Origin: G020354085 sp964629975
GTDB taxonomy: Bacteria; Pseudomonadota; Gammaproteobacteria; Acidiferrobacterales; Sulfurifustaceae
Reading direction: 5' to 3'
Assembly (NCBI GenBank): GCA_964629975.1
Contig: CAZVUN010000032.1
Coordinates: 1-24,208, forward strand
DNA: 24,208 bases
A model generated the notes under the pieces. That model did no database searches and had not been told where the DNA came from. It saw only the letters and a list, made by a program, of their open reading frames with translations. The stretch's first letter is position 1. Each line of letters starts with the position of its first letter. Made by a program: the position numbers and the translations under genes. Below, in pieces: positions 1 to 7,931 of this stretch.

Positions 1-1098
1 GTAGCCGTGGCCGCGCATGCCGCCCATCTCGTGCGCGCCGCGCACCTCGGTCACGTCGATGCCGTGCAGGCGCGGGTCCGCGGCGAGCGTCTCGAGGTCC
101 TTGACCGTCAGGTCCTCGATGTCCGGCCGGCCGATGCGCGAGGTGCCGGCCACGAGCGTCGAGAACCCGAGCGCCGCATCGCGCCGCGACAGATACACGA
201 CGGCCTGCCTGGCGATGTCCATGATCGGCGGCACCTGCTCGCGCGCGAAGGTCTTGAGGTCGATATCCGAGGCCGCGAAGATCACGTTGCCGATGCGATA
301 GCGTTTGGCGAGCGCGGCACGGTCCTCGCCCGGGTGGCGGGCGCGCAGCCTGGCGAGCGCCTCGGCCAGCAGCGGCGAGCCGCAGCTGTAGGCCAGCATG
401 TTGATCAGCTCGGCACGGGTCTGGTTCAGCAGCTCGATCAGGCGCTCGATGTCCGGGATGTACTGCTCGGCGCGCGGGCAGTCGGTCAGATAGTTCCAGA
501 AGTGCTGGCCGGTCGGCCACTGAAAGGCAACCGTGGCGCCATACCCGAGGTACCCGGACAGTGAACCCGTCATCACCGCGACCTCATCGAACGTCACGCG
601 GTAGCCATGCACGTACAGCACGATCTCCGGGTTGCGGGTGCGGGCGAGGTGATCATTGATGCGCGCGATGAACGCGCGCTCGGTGTCGGACAGCGCCGGC
701 ACCGGCCGCACGACGCCGAACTCCGCGATGCGCTCGACGCGGCCGGGGCGCGGGCGCTCGACGCTGCTGGTCGCCCCCGAGGCGTGCAGCTCGTCGAACG
801 TCCAGCCGGGCTCACCCAGCCGCACGCTCGCGATGCCGAAGCGCAACGCCTCGTCCGCCTCGTCGCTGTAGTGCCCGGGGGCGCCCGCGGCGAGCGGCGC
901 GCGGCGCGTGGCATAGAACACCGCGGCCTCTGTGGTGCGCAAGTCCGCGGGCAGCTGCGGCAGGAAATCCAGGCGTGGGTCCTTGTAGATGACCGGCGTG
1001 GCCATCAGATGATACGTGTCGGTGGTGGCGCAACCACCCAGCAAGCCGAGCACGAGCATGACCAAAATGTGGCAAGGAAACCGTCCGTGTACTGACAT
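1..1098 (-). CDS. alpha/beta hydrolase (DUF900-like) lipoprotein, partial at left edge
   Basis: The gene starts at the ATG at 1096-1098 (minus), preceded by GGAG about 8 bases upstream. It is open to the first base of the window, giving 366 codons without a stop, so the C-terminus is missing. Residues 1-23 form a lipoprotein signal peptide with lipobox LGGC and Cys23 as the acylation site. A hydrophobic strand leading into HGY (residues 164-166) matches the oxyanion region of DUF900-type alpha/beta hydrolases. FQWPTG (192-197) matches their WP motif. LAYSCG (235-240) is the nucleophile elbow, with Ser238 as probable nucleophile; the usual first Gly of GxSxG is Ala here. It is inferred to be a lipid-anchored esterase or lipase-like enzyme with unknown substrate. 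It is divergent from the yiaW-like operon. Confidence 0.85.
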   Translation of the reverse strand, partial: MSVHGRFPCHILVMLVLGLLGGCATTDTYHLMATPVIYKDPRLDFLPQLPADLRTTEAAVFYATRRAPLAAGAPGHYSDEADEALRFGIASVRLGEPGWTFDELHASGATSSVERPRPGRVERIAEFGVVRPVPALSDTERAFIARINDHLARTRNPEIVLYVHGYRVTFDEVAVMTGSLSGYLGYGATVAFQWPTGQHFWNYLTDCPRAEQYIPDIERLIELLNQTRAELINMLAYSCGSPLLAEALARLRARHPGEDRAALAKRYRIGNVIFAASDIDLKTFAREQVPPIMDIARQAVVYLSRRDAALGFSTLVAGTSRIGRPDIEDLTVKDLETLAADPRLHGIDVTEVRGAHEMGGMRGHGY

Positions 1099-1298
1099 GG
1101 CTCACTCCGTGTTCGCGAGGCTCGACGCCGCCGACGCGATTGTCCGCCCGCGCGTGCCGTCGTGTCCATAATTAATGAGGGCCGATGGTCGCCACGCAGT
1201 TGCCATGTGGCGAGAGGCGGCCGGGCACTCAACTCAAACCCTTCGGTTTGCGGTGCGGCCTGTGGCATACTGCCGGACGGACGGAGAGCGCGCGGCCT

Positions 1299-1829
1299 GT
1301 GGATTCCAACCAACTGAGTAACGGCGGCGCCGGTGCGAGGCCGGCTCGCCGGAGTCGCCACGGGTGGTGGTCGTTGCTGCTCGTGACGGCGCTGTGGCCC
1401 GCGTGGGCGCAGGCCTCCTTTCTTCCCCCCGACCTGATCGACACCGCGGCGGATGTAATCGCCGTGTTGGTGCTGATTCTCGTGCCGGTCGGCGGGATCT
1501 ATCTCTTCTGGAAAGTGCACGTCCTGCCGGAGATCATCGCCGAGAAGCGCCATCACCCGCAGAAGGACGCGATCAAGACGCTGTGCATATTGTCGCTGTT
1601 TTTCGGCGGCCTGCTCTGGCCGATCGCCTGGCTGTGGGCGTACACCAAGCCGGTGATGTACAAGCTTGCCTACGGCACGGACAAGCACGAGGACTATTAC
1701 AAAGAGCACCCGGAGCAGCAGCCGGCGCCGGCGAGCGAGGCTCAAGAAGTGGAAGCCCTCAAGGCGCAAATCGCCAGGCTCGAGGCGCGGGTTGCGAAGC
1801 TCAGCAAGCAGGAAGGGAGGGCCGGCTGA
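1299..1829 (+). CDS. yiaW: DUF3302 inner-membrane protein, YiaW-like
   Basis: The central region matches E. coli YiaW (DUF3302): a membrane helix, then AEKRHHPQKDAI, which parallels the AKKRNHPHADAI segment of YiaW, then a second helix rich in Trp. I chose the GTG at 1299 because GGAGAG lies 11-12 bases upstream and a signal-like segment follows directly (residues 22-39, ending AQA). An in-frame ATG at 1185 would add 38 unconvincing residues. The protein has 176 residues, with helices near 50-70 and 88-110 and a charged coiled coil at the C-terminus (about 145-172). Its stop overlaps the start of the HlyD-family gene (TGATG), so the two are translationally coupled, as expected for a yiaW-yiaV pair. 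It is probably an accessory membrane subunit of the exporter; its biochemical role is unknown. Confidence 0.75.
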   Translation: MDSNQLSNGGAGARPARRSRHGWWSLLLVTALWPAWAQASFLPPDLIDTAADVIAVLVLILVPVGGIYLFWKVHVLPEIIAEKRHHPQKDAIKTLCILSLFFGGLLWPIAWLWAYTKPVMYKLAYGTDKHEDYYKEHPEQQPAPASEAQEVEALKAQIARLEARVAKLSKQEGRAG

Positions 1830-2791
1830 TGGAAGCATTACTGGTCGGCATCTACGCCTTCTTCGTCTGGCTCGTCTACTTCAAGTTCAAGTGGCTCCCG
1901 TGGACCACGCCGCACAAGGTCACGGTGGTGGTCATCCCGATCGTCGGGCTGACGGCCCTGATCCTTGCGCTCAATTACTTCGCGCCGTCGTCCAACGACG
2001 TGCGCGTCATCAAGTACGTGGTGCAGATCGTGCCGCAGGTGAAAGGCCACGTGATCGAGGTGCCGGCCGCGGGCAATCGCCCGATGAAGAAGGGCGAGGT
2101 GCTGTTCAAGATCGACCCCACGCCCTACGAGCTCGACGTCAAGCGCATCGAGGCGCAGCTCGCGCTCGCCCAGACGCGCCTGCGCCAGACTCATCAACTG
2201 GCGGCCACCGGTGCCGGCAGCAAGTTCGACGAGGAGCGTTACGAGAGCGACGTGCGCCAGCTGCAAGCACAGCTCGACCAGGCGCGCTGGGAGCTGTCGC
2301 AGACCACCGTGTACGCGCCGGCCGACGGCACGCCGATCAACGTGCAGCTGCGACCGGGCTCCTACGTGGTTCCGGCGCCGTTCGCGCCGGCCCAGGCGAT
2401 GAGCTTCGTCGAGGACGAGTACCAGGTGATCGCGCTGTTTCACCAGAACGAGCTGACCCAGGTCGAGCCGGGCAACGAGGTGGAGATCGTCTTGCCGACC
2501 TACCCGGGCGACATCATCAAGGCGGCGGTCGACTCGATCGTCTGGGCCCAGGGTCAGGGTCATATACCCCTCGGCGGACCCATACCGCAGACCGGTTCGG
2601 CGCCGCTGCCGCCAGGCCGGTTCGCGGTCAAGCTCACCATCGCCGAACGCGACCGGGCGCGGTTCCTCGCTGCCGGCGCGCTCGGCAACGCGGCGATCTA
2701 CACGAACCGCCTCGCGGCGATTCACATCCTGCGCAAGGTGATCCTGCGCGTCGGGTCGTACACCAATTACCTGATCCTCAAGCTGCACTGA
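1829..2791 (+). CDS. yiaV: HlyD/MFP-family periplasmic adaptor, YiaV-like
   Basis: This is a 320-residue membrane-fusion protein whose ATG overlaps the previous stop by one base. Two N-terminal hydrophobic segments (about 3-20 and 30-52) anchor it in the inner membrane. The barrel-sandwich (lipoyl-like) half-motifs follow: VPQVKGHVIEV with KKGEVLFKIDP (about 68-98), then a helical hairpin rich in Gln and Arg (about 103-160), then VYAPADGTPINVQLRPGSYV. The C-terminal part forms the beta-barrel domain. This order is typical of the EmrA/MdtN/YiaV group. With the DUF3302 protein upstream and an outer-membrane factor 8 bases downstream, it should bridge the membranes in an efflux or export system. 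No inner-membrane pump of the MFS, ABC or RND type is present nearby, so the substrate cannot be inferred. Confidence 0.85.
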   Translation: MEALLVGIYAFFVWLVYFKFKWLPWTTPHKVTVVVIPIVGLTALILALNYFAPSSNDVRVIKYVVQIVPQVKGHVIEVPAAGNRPMKKGEVLFKIDPTPYELDVKRIEAQLALAQTRLRQTHQLAATGAGSKFDEERYESDVRQLQAQLDQARWELSQTTVYAPADGTPINVQLRPGSYVVPAPFAPAQAMSFVEDEYQVIALFHQNELTQVEPGNEVEIVLPTYPGDIIKAAVDSIVWAQGQGHIPLGGPIPQTGSAPLPPGRFAVKLTIAERDRARFLAAGALGNAAIYTNRLAAIHILRKVILRVGSYTNYLILKLH

Positions 2792-2799
2792 GCCAGGCC

Positions 2800-4311
2800 G
2801 TGCAGGTCCAACCCATCACCACGCCATGGGCCGCCGTGCGGCGGGCGGCCGGCGTGGTCGCGGCGCTCGCGTGCCTGCTGGCGGTGGGCGCGTGTGCCCT
2901 CAAATCGCCGCCGAGTGCAAGCGAGATCCGCGATGAGTCGCTGGCGCACGCGTCCCCGGCACCGCGCTGGACTGCCTCCGGCGCAGCCGAGGGCAGGGTG
3001 ACGGATGGCTGGCTCGCGACATTTCGTGACCCGGCGCTCGAGGGGCTGGTCGCCGAAGCGCTCGCGTACAACGCCGATCTGCGTGTGGCGGCAGCACGCG
3101 TTGAGCAGGCCGCCGGTTACGCCAGGGCGGCCGGCGCCGCCATCTACCCGGCGGTCAGTCTGCTGGCGCGTGGCGGCGGCCCGATGTGGGGCGACAATCC
3201 CGATTTCCGGGGCGGAGTCGTGTCGGCGTCCTGGGAGCTCGACCTGTGGGGACGGGTGCGCGCCGAACGCGCCGCGGGCGCCGCGCAGTATGCCGCGGCC
3301 GAGGCCGATTACCTGTATGGACGCCAGTCGCTGGCGGCGCTGGTCGCCAAGAGCTGGTTCCTTGCCACCGAGGCGCGCATGCAGACCGCGATCGCCGAGG
3401 ACATGGTGCGCGCCGCCGAGCAGCTCGCGCAGATCGCACGCGAGCGCAGGCGGGTCGGCGTGGGCGACGAGTACGACGTCGCGGTGGCCGAGGCGAGCCT
3501 CGGCACGTTTCGTGACACGCTGCGCAACCTGCAATTCGGTTACGAACAGGCGCGCCGCGCGCTCGAGGTGCTGCTCGGCCGCTATCCGGGCGCGACCCTC
3601 GAGGCGGCCGCCGAGCTGCCGGCCATGCCGCCACCGGTGCCGGCGGGCCTGCCGTCGGAGTTGCTCGAGCGCCGCGCGGACGTCATCGCCGCGGAGCGGC
3701 GCGTGGCCGCCGCCTTCAACCGCACGGAAGAAGCCAAGGCCGCGCGCCTGCCGAAGATCTCGCTTACCGTGAGCGGCAGCAACATCTCGAGTGATTTGTT
3801 TGTCTTGCAGGACCGCGACAATCCGGTGTGGAGCGCCGGCGCGAGCCTGCTCGCGCCGATCTACCAGGGCGGCGCGCTTCAGGCGCAGGTCGAGATCCGC
3901 AGCGCCGCGCAGAAACAGGCGCTCGCCGACTACGCGCGCATCGGGCTGCGCGCCTTCAGCGAGGTCGAGAACGCGCTTGCGGGCGAGTTCGCGCTCGCGG
4001 CGCGCGAGCACATCCTGGTGCAGGCCGTGGCCGACAACGCGCGCGCCGTCGAGCTCGCCCAGGTGCGCTACCGCGTCGGCGCGACCGATTTGCGCGCCGT
4101 TTCGCAACAGCAGCTCGCGCTGCTCGCCACGCGCACCACGTTGCTGCGCGTGCGCAGCGAGGCCCGCGTGCAGCGCGTCAATCTGCATCTCGCCCTGGGC
4201 GGAAGTTTCGAGGAAGCGCCACCGCGCCCGGCAGCGACCGGCCCCGCGGGCGGCGCTGCGGAAATCCCGTCCGGTGCCGCGGCAGCGTTGCCACCGCCCG
4301 CCGGTCTCTGA
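2800..4311 (+). CDS. outer-membrane factor lipoprotein, NodT/OprM type
   Basis: This encodes about 503 residues from the GTG at 2800; a second in-frame GTG at 2836 is also possible, and neither has a strong Shine-Dalgarno. The N-terminus is a lipoprotein signal ending VGAC (Cys32). The SASWELDLWGRVR segment near residue 142 is the hallmark of TolC-like NodT-family outer-membrane factors. Two homologous TolC (OEP) repeats follow, the second beginning around LLERRADVIAAERRVAAAFN. Length and architecture are normal for the family. It sits 8 bases after the HlyD gene and completes a tripartite export path through periplasm and outer membrane. The Ala/Pro-rich C-terminal tail of about 30 residues is probably unstructured. 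Confidence 0.88.
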   Translation: MQVQPITTPWAAVRRAAGVVAALACLLAVGACALKSPPSASEIRDESLAHASPAPRWTASGAAEGRVTDGWLATFRDPALEGLVAEALAYNADLRVAAARVEQAAGYARAAGAAIYPAVSLLARGGGPMWGDNPDFRGGVVSASWELDLWGRVRAERAAGAAQYAAAEADYLYGRQSLAALVAKSWFLATEARMQTAIAEDMVRAAEQLAQIARERRRVGVGDEYDVAVAEASLGTFRDTLRNLQFGYEQARRALEVLLGRYPGATLEAAAELPAMPPPVPAGLPSELLERRADVIAAERRVAAAFNRTEEAKAARLPKISLTVSGSNISSDLFVLQDRDNPVWSAGASLLAPIYQGGALQAQVEIRSAAQKQALADYARIGLRAFSEVENALAGEFALAAREHILVQAVADNARAVELAQVRYRVGATDLRAVSQQQLALLATRTTLLRVRSEARVQRVNLHLALGGSFEEAPPRPAATGPAGGAAEIPSGAAAALPPPAGL

Positions 4312-4382
4312 ACTGCGTCAGGGTTGGGCGGCACAACGCGCACGCACGTCATCGCGTGTCGCGTGGCTCCGGCCAATTGAAA

Positions 4383-6899
4383 GTGCTTACTTCCAAGCGC
4401 AGGCGCTGGCTGATCGCCACGGCGGTGATCGCGGGGCTTGCCGTACTGGCGCTCCTCGGGTTGTACGTGGCCGTGGCAACAGTGGATGTCGCCGCCTATC
4501 GCGCCCAGATTGAGGCGTTGGTAAGCCGCAGTCTCGATCGGGAAGTGCGTATCGGCGGTGCCATCGATCTGGAGCGCTCGCTCGCACCGCGCTTCGTGGT
4601 GGAGGACGTGAGCGTTGCGAATCCGCCGGGGGCATCGCGCGCGTTGCTGGCCTCCGCCCGGCGTCTCGAGGTGCAGGTGGCGTTGCTGCCGCTGCTCATC
4701 CGGCGGCTGGAGGTGGTCGAGCTCGCGCTGGTGGGCGCGGATGTCCGGCTCGAGCGCGCGCGCGACGGCACACCCAACTGGGTCTTTGGGCGCAAGCGCG
4801 ATGCCCCGCGCGGCCCCGGGATGAAGGCCGAGGTCCTGGCATTCGGCGTAAAGGATTCCAGGCTCGTCTACCGGCACGCCGATGGCGCGGAGACCGGAGC
4901 CGTCATCGACAATCTGATGACGACCCTCGCGCCGGGGCGGCCGATCCCGGTCCGTCTCAAGGGCCGTTATCAGCAAGTGCCGATCGAGCTTCAGCTCGAC
5001 GGCGGCACGCCCGAGGAATTGCTGGCGCCGACAGCGGTGTGGAAGTTCCGCGCCAAGGCGAGCGTGGGCGGTCTGCGGGCCGAGGCCGAGGGGCGCGTGA
5101 CCGATGCGCTCACGCTGGCCGGTATGGACGTGTCGTTTCGCTTCCACGGCGTGCGTGCCGGCGCCATCCGCTCGATCCTGACGCAGCGCGTGCCGCAGCT
5201 CGCCGAGTACCGCGGCGCGGGACGCTTCACCTCGGGCGCGGCGGGTTTCGGTTTCGAGGTGCGCGCCGACGGATCGGACGTGGCGCTGGCGCGATTGTGG
5301 AGCGGGCGCGACGCCGACCCGGCGCTCGCCATCAACGCGCGCCAGCTCGCGCTCAGCGGTGAGGGAAACGCGGCCACGCTGGCGGAGCTGGTGGCGCGCG
5401 CGAACTGGAAGCTCACCGCACAGGGCGCTGATTTGCGCTGGCGGTACAGCCAAGGAAAACCGCCGCTTGCGCTGAGCGAGAGCGCGGTCACGGCCGAGAC
5501 CCGGGCCGGTGGGCCAATCGCGGTCGAGGTGCACGGCCGCCATGCCGGCCAGCCGCACACGGCGAAGGCGACGCTCGGCGCGCTCGGGACGCTGCTCGCG
5601 GCGAAGACGCCGTGGACCATCGAGGTGACGGCTGCAACCGGCGATGCGCACGGCAAGTTCCGCGGCGCGCTGCTGAAGCCACTCGCGCCGGTGCGACTGG
5701 AGGCGACGTTCCAGGCGAGCGCCGGGCGGCTCGCCACCCTGGGTGCGTTCGCGGGTCTCGCGCTGCCGCCCACGGGACCGGCGCGCGTGGCGGGCAGGCT
5801 CCTCACCCATGCCGACAAACGCATTGAGCTTGCGGCGCTCGATGTCGCCGTGGCCGAAAACCGCGTGCGCGGCGCCGTCAGCTGGGAGCGCGCGGACAGG
5901 CCGCGCGTGCGCATCGACGTGGCGCCGAGCCGCATTCGCTTCCAGGACCTGCGCTCGGAGGCGACGACCACCGCGGAGCGCCGTGTGGAACCCGGACGTG
6001 CGGCGGGCCGGGTGATTCCGGACATCGCCTTCGCCGGCGATCTGCGCGATACGGCGGAGATCGACTTGACGTTCGACCATGTCGAACTCGCCGATGCCGG
6101 CACCGTGCTCGCGTCGTTGACGGGGCAGGCGCAGCTGGCCGGCGGGCGCCTCGTGCTCGGGCCGCTGCGCAGCGACGTGGGCGGCGCGCCGATCGACGCG
6201 CGCATCGTCTTCGATGCGAGCGTCGCTCCGGCCCGGCTCGAGGCGCAGATCGATGCCCGGTCGATCGACTATGGCGCCCTGCTGCGCGCGAGCGGCGTGA
6301 CCGACGGCGTACAGGGCAGGCTCGATCTGCGTGCGCGGCTGACCGCGAACGGCAACAGCCTGTACGCGCTGCTCGGCACGGCGGCCGGCGAGATCGAGGC
6401 GGTCGGCGGCGAGGGCCGCATCCGCGGCAAGCTGCTCGAAATCTGGGGCGGCAGTCTGCTGCAGATCCTCAACCCGGTTGCCTGGGCCGAGGGCGGCGAC
6501 ACGGAGCTGCGCTGCATCGCCGCGCGCTTCGAGCTGGGCGACGGCCTCGCGCGCAGCCGCACACTGCTCGTCGATTCGCAGAACGTGACCGTAGCGGGCG
6601 AGATGGCGCTCAACCTGACGAGCGAGCAGATCGACGGGCTGTTCACGCCCAAACCCAAGGAGGCGACGCTCGTGCATCTGGGCGCGCCCCTGCGCTTGAG
6701 CGGATCGCTGCAATCGCCCAAGGTCGCGCCGGCCGAGCGGGGACTGGTGACACTCGGCAAGCTCGCAATCGGCGTGGCGCAACCGGCCGCGCTCATCGTG
6801 CTGTTCGGCGACCTGGGCGCCAAGGAGAAGAATCCGTGCGCGGCCTTGCTCGCGCAGCGCCCGCCCGAATCGCCGCCGGACGCCGCCCGCGGGCAGTAA
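4383..6899 (+). CDS. AsmA-family inner-membrane/periplasmic protein
   Basis: The predicted protein has about 838 residues from the GTG at 4383. The start is uncertain: TTG 4377 and GTG 4356 are in frame and none has a clear Shine-Dalgarno. Residues 5-8 are basic and residues 9-32 form one transmembrane helix, so most of the protein is periplasmic. The segment after the helix (VDVAAYRAQIEALVSRSLDR, then GAIDLERSLAPRFVVEDVSV) is the standard AsmA N-terminal domain. The C-terminal third contains a second AsmA-type block (GVQGRLDLRARLTANG followed by GTAAGEIEAVGGEGRIRGK). AsmA-like proteins are beta-groove proteins thought to move phospholipids or maintain the outer membrane. It follows the exporter genes by 71 bases on the same strand and may be cotranscribed with them. 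Family membership is firm; the specific job is not. Confidence 0.85.
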   Translation: MLTSKRRRWLIATAVIAGLAVLALLGLYVAVATVDVAAYRAQIEALVSRSLDREVRIGGAIDLERSLAPRFVVEDVSVANPPGASRALLASARRLEVQVALLPLLIRRLEVVELALVGADVRLERARDGTPNWVFGRKRDAPRGPGMKAEVLAFGVKDSRLVYRHADGAETGAVIDNLMTTLAPGRPIPVRLKGRYQQVPIELQLDGGTPEELLAPTAVWKFRAKASVGGLRAEAEGRVTDALTLAGMDVSFRFHGVRAGAIRSILTQRVPQLAEYRGAGRFTSGAAGFGFEVRADGSDVALARLWSGRDADPALAINARQLALSGEGNAATLAELVARANWKLTAQGADLRWRYSQGKPPLALSESAVTAETRAGGPIAVEVHGRHAGQPHTAKATLGALGTLLAAKTPWTIEVTAATGDAHGKFRGALLKPLAPVRLEATFQASAGRLATLGAFAGLALPPTGPARVAGRLLTHADKRIELAALDVAVAENRVRGAVSWERADRPRVRIDVAPSRIRFQDLRSEATTTAERRVEPGRAAGRVIPDIAFAGDLRDTAEIDLTFDHVELADAGTVLASLTGQAQLAGGRLVLGPLRSDVGGAPIDARIVFDASVAPARLEAQIDARSIDYGALLRASGVTDGVQGRLDLRARLTANGNSLYALLGTAAGEIEAVGGEGRIRGKLLEIWGGSLLQILNPVAWAEGGDTELRCIAARFELGDGLARSRTLLVDSQNVTVAGEMALNLTSEQIDGLFTPKPKEATLVHLGAPLRLSGSLQSPKVAPAERGLVTLGKLAIGVAQPAALIVLFGDLGAKEKNPCAALLAQRPPESPPDAARGQ

Positions 6900-6970
6900 C
6901 GTATCGATCCCTGGCCAGCTGAAACCGGGGCCAGACACGACGGGAAAACGGGTATCCTATGCGGTACGTC

Positions 6971-7021
6971 TAGTACCATGTTCCTATATGTAGGAACTTT
7001 GCGGCTGGGTACTAGGTACTA
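6971..7021. repeat. nested inverted and direct repeats before the cassette island
   Basis: GTTCCTATATGTAGGAAC (6980-6997) is a perfect 7-bp inverted repeat with a 4-base loop. Outside it, TAGTACC at 6971-6977 is complementary to GGTACTA, which occurs twice in tandem at 7008-7014 and 7015-7021. This AT-rich structured stretch lies just upstream of the cassette boundary at 7037. There is no T-run, so it does not look like an intrinsic terminator. Confidence 0.7.
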
Positions 7022-7037
7022 GTCCATATACTCATAG

Positions 7038-7539
7038 TTGGGCATCAGGAAGTATCCTGTGAAGCAATCGATATCTTTACAGATTGATGTCGAATGGTAT
7101 CGGCCGAGATCCATGGATGCACCTTGGCGCTGGGGTGAGCGTAAAGACGCTCGCGTCGACCCTGCATGGTCGAAGCGGAACGTTATTTACCGGTGGGTGC
7201 GGGCATCCGACGGCGCGATCGCCATGATCGGCGAAACGGAACGGCTGCTTACTGAGCGTGTTGACAACTACATCCACGCAAAGGCTGAGGGAGGAGCCGG
7301 TTCCACAAACAAGCGTTTGAATGAAGAAGCGCGTCGCCTTTCTGATGGAAGCGACCATCTCTACATCGAGATTGCCACCGAAGTGCCGGGTTTCGATCTG
7401 TCTGATACCCGCGAGCGTCGTCTCGCGGAATGCTTGCTGACCGCTGTGTCTCGTCCGTACCTCAAATGAAACTGCTGCCCAACCAGCCGTTGGAGCGGAC
7501 GCCTCCGCGCTGCGCGCTCCGGCGCCGCTCAACGGCACG
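7038..7539 (+). mobile_element. integron gene cassette (502 bp), no integrase nearby
   Basis: The left boundary is GTTGGGC at 7037-7043, which fits the GTTRRRY core site; the right boundary is the G of GTTAGGG at 7539. In a real cassette the first bases must be complementary to the R'' core of that cassette's own attC. Here GCCCAAC at 7477-7483 is the exact reverse complement of GTTGGGC, which is strong independent support. The cassette carries one ORF (7059-7469) and ends in a well-formed attC. No attI, integrase or upstream attC is visible in the window. It could be a secondary-site insertion or the remains of a cassette array. Confidence 0.8.
7059..7469 (+). CDS. cassette-borne small protein, possible divergent GIY-YIG nuclease
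   Basis: The protein has 136 residues from the GTG at 7059, chosen because AGGAAG lies 6 bases upstream; an in-frame TTG at 7038 falls exactly on the cassette boundary and is less likely. I do not recognise it as a named family. The order VIY (42-44), then MIGET (56-60), Arg67, Asn84 and Glu124 in RRLAECLL resembles the GIY-YIG fold: GIY, YIG, catalytic Arg, Asn, then metal-binding Glu. The first letter of each signature tripeptide is substituted. This is an inference from motif spacing. It is the only ORF of an integron cassette, and its base composition is less GC-rich than its neighbours, consistent with transfer. Confidence 0.55.
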   Translation: MKQSISLQIDVEWYRPRSMDAPWRWGERKDARVDPAWSKRNVIYRWVRASDGAIAMIGETERLLTERVDNYIHAKAEGGAGSTNKRLNEEARRLSDGSDHLYIEIATEVPGFDLSDTRERRLAECLLTAVSRPYLK

Positions 7540-7545
7540 TTAGGG
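7477..7545 (+). repeat. integron attC recombination site
   Basis: The site has R'' GCCCAAC (7477-7483), L'' 7486-7498, L' CCGCTCAACGGC (7525-7536) and R' GTTAGGG (7539-7545). L'' is complementary to L' except for one extra G (7492 or 7493). A second unpaired base, A7499, precedes a further CGCC/GGCG pairing (7500-7503 with 7521-7524). Unpaired bases on this arm are the feature that orients strand choice by IntI. The last base of R' is G rather than the usual Y. Recombination would occur between G7539 and T7540. Confidence 0.85.
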
Positions 7546-7550
7546 ACGGC

Positions 7551-7931
7551 ATGATAAACGCGCTCATCTCTAGAGAGATACTTGGTCTCGCCGCTGAGTT
7601 CGCTGTTGCAAGCGAGCTGTGTCGGCGTGGCATATATGCCCAACTCACGTTGGGAAACCGGAAGACTACGGATCTTCTCGTTGATGCTGAGGGCGGCAGG
7701 ATGATACGGATTCAGGTCAAGGCAAAGCAGAAGAGGCAGTGGCCTGCCTTGAAGGGTGTCTCAGGAACAGGTATCGCTCTGGTGCTTGTTGACTACGAAA
7801 GGAAGCAGCTCCAGGAACGGCCAGACTTTTATGTTCTTGTTCCTGCTGACTGGCGGGCACTTGTCCGGAGATGCTTGGTCAAAACCGGGAAAGTCGAAGA
7901 TGGCAAGGTCATATTAGCGAGTAGCGAGTAG
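7551..7931 (+). CDS. small PD-(D/E)XK nuclease-like protein, second cassette ORF
   Basis: The protein has 126 residues from the ATG at 7551, six bases after the attC core, with AGGGA as Shine-Dalgarno. The pattern GLAAEFAVASELCRRG (Glu16), then TTDLLV (Asp41), then IRIQVKAK (Gln55-x-Lys57) fits the PD-(D/E)XK nuclease fold of Holliday-resolvase and restriction-like proteins; the metal and catalytic positions E, D, Q and K are all present. It is inferred to be a small DNase or a nuclease-fold accessory protein. The ORF would belong to a second cassette starting at TTAGGG (7540), but no matching attC (R'' CCCTAAC) is found downstream. Its last codons and stop lie inside a 24-bp inverted-repeat arm, so the native C-terminus may have been replaced. 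Confidence 0.65.
   Translation: MINALISREILGLAAEFAVASELCRRGIYAQLTLGNRKTTDLLVDAEGGRMIRIQVKAKQKRQWPALKGVSGTGIALVLVDYERKQLQERPDFYVLVPADWRALVRRCLVKTGKVEDGKVILASSE

Noticed and set aside
1364..1828. N-terminal extension of the HlyD-like ORF in the second frame
   Set aside because: The real start is the ATG at 1829; upstream sequence in that frame overlaps the YiaW-like gene and has no family resemblance.
6911..6935. CTGGCC/GGCCAG stem after the AsmA gene as a terminator
   Set aside because: The stem is only six base pairs and no T-tract follows.
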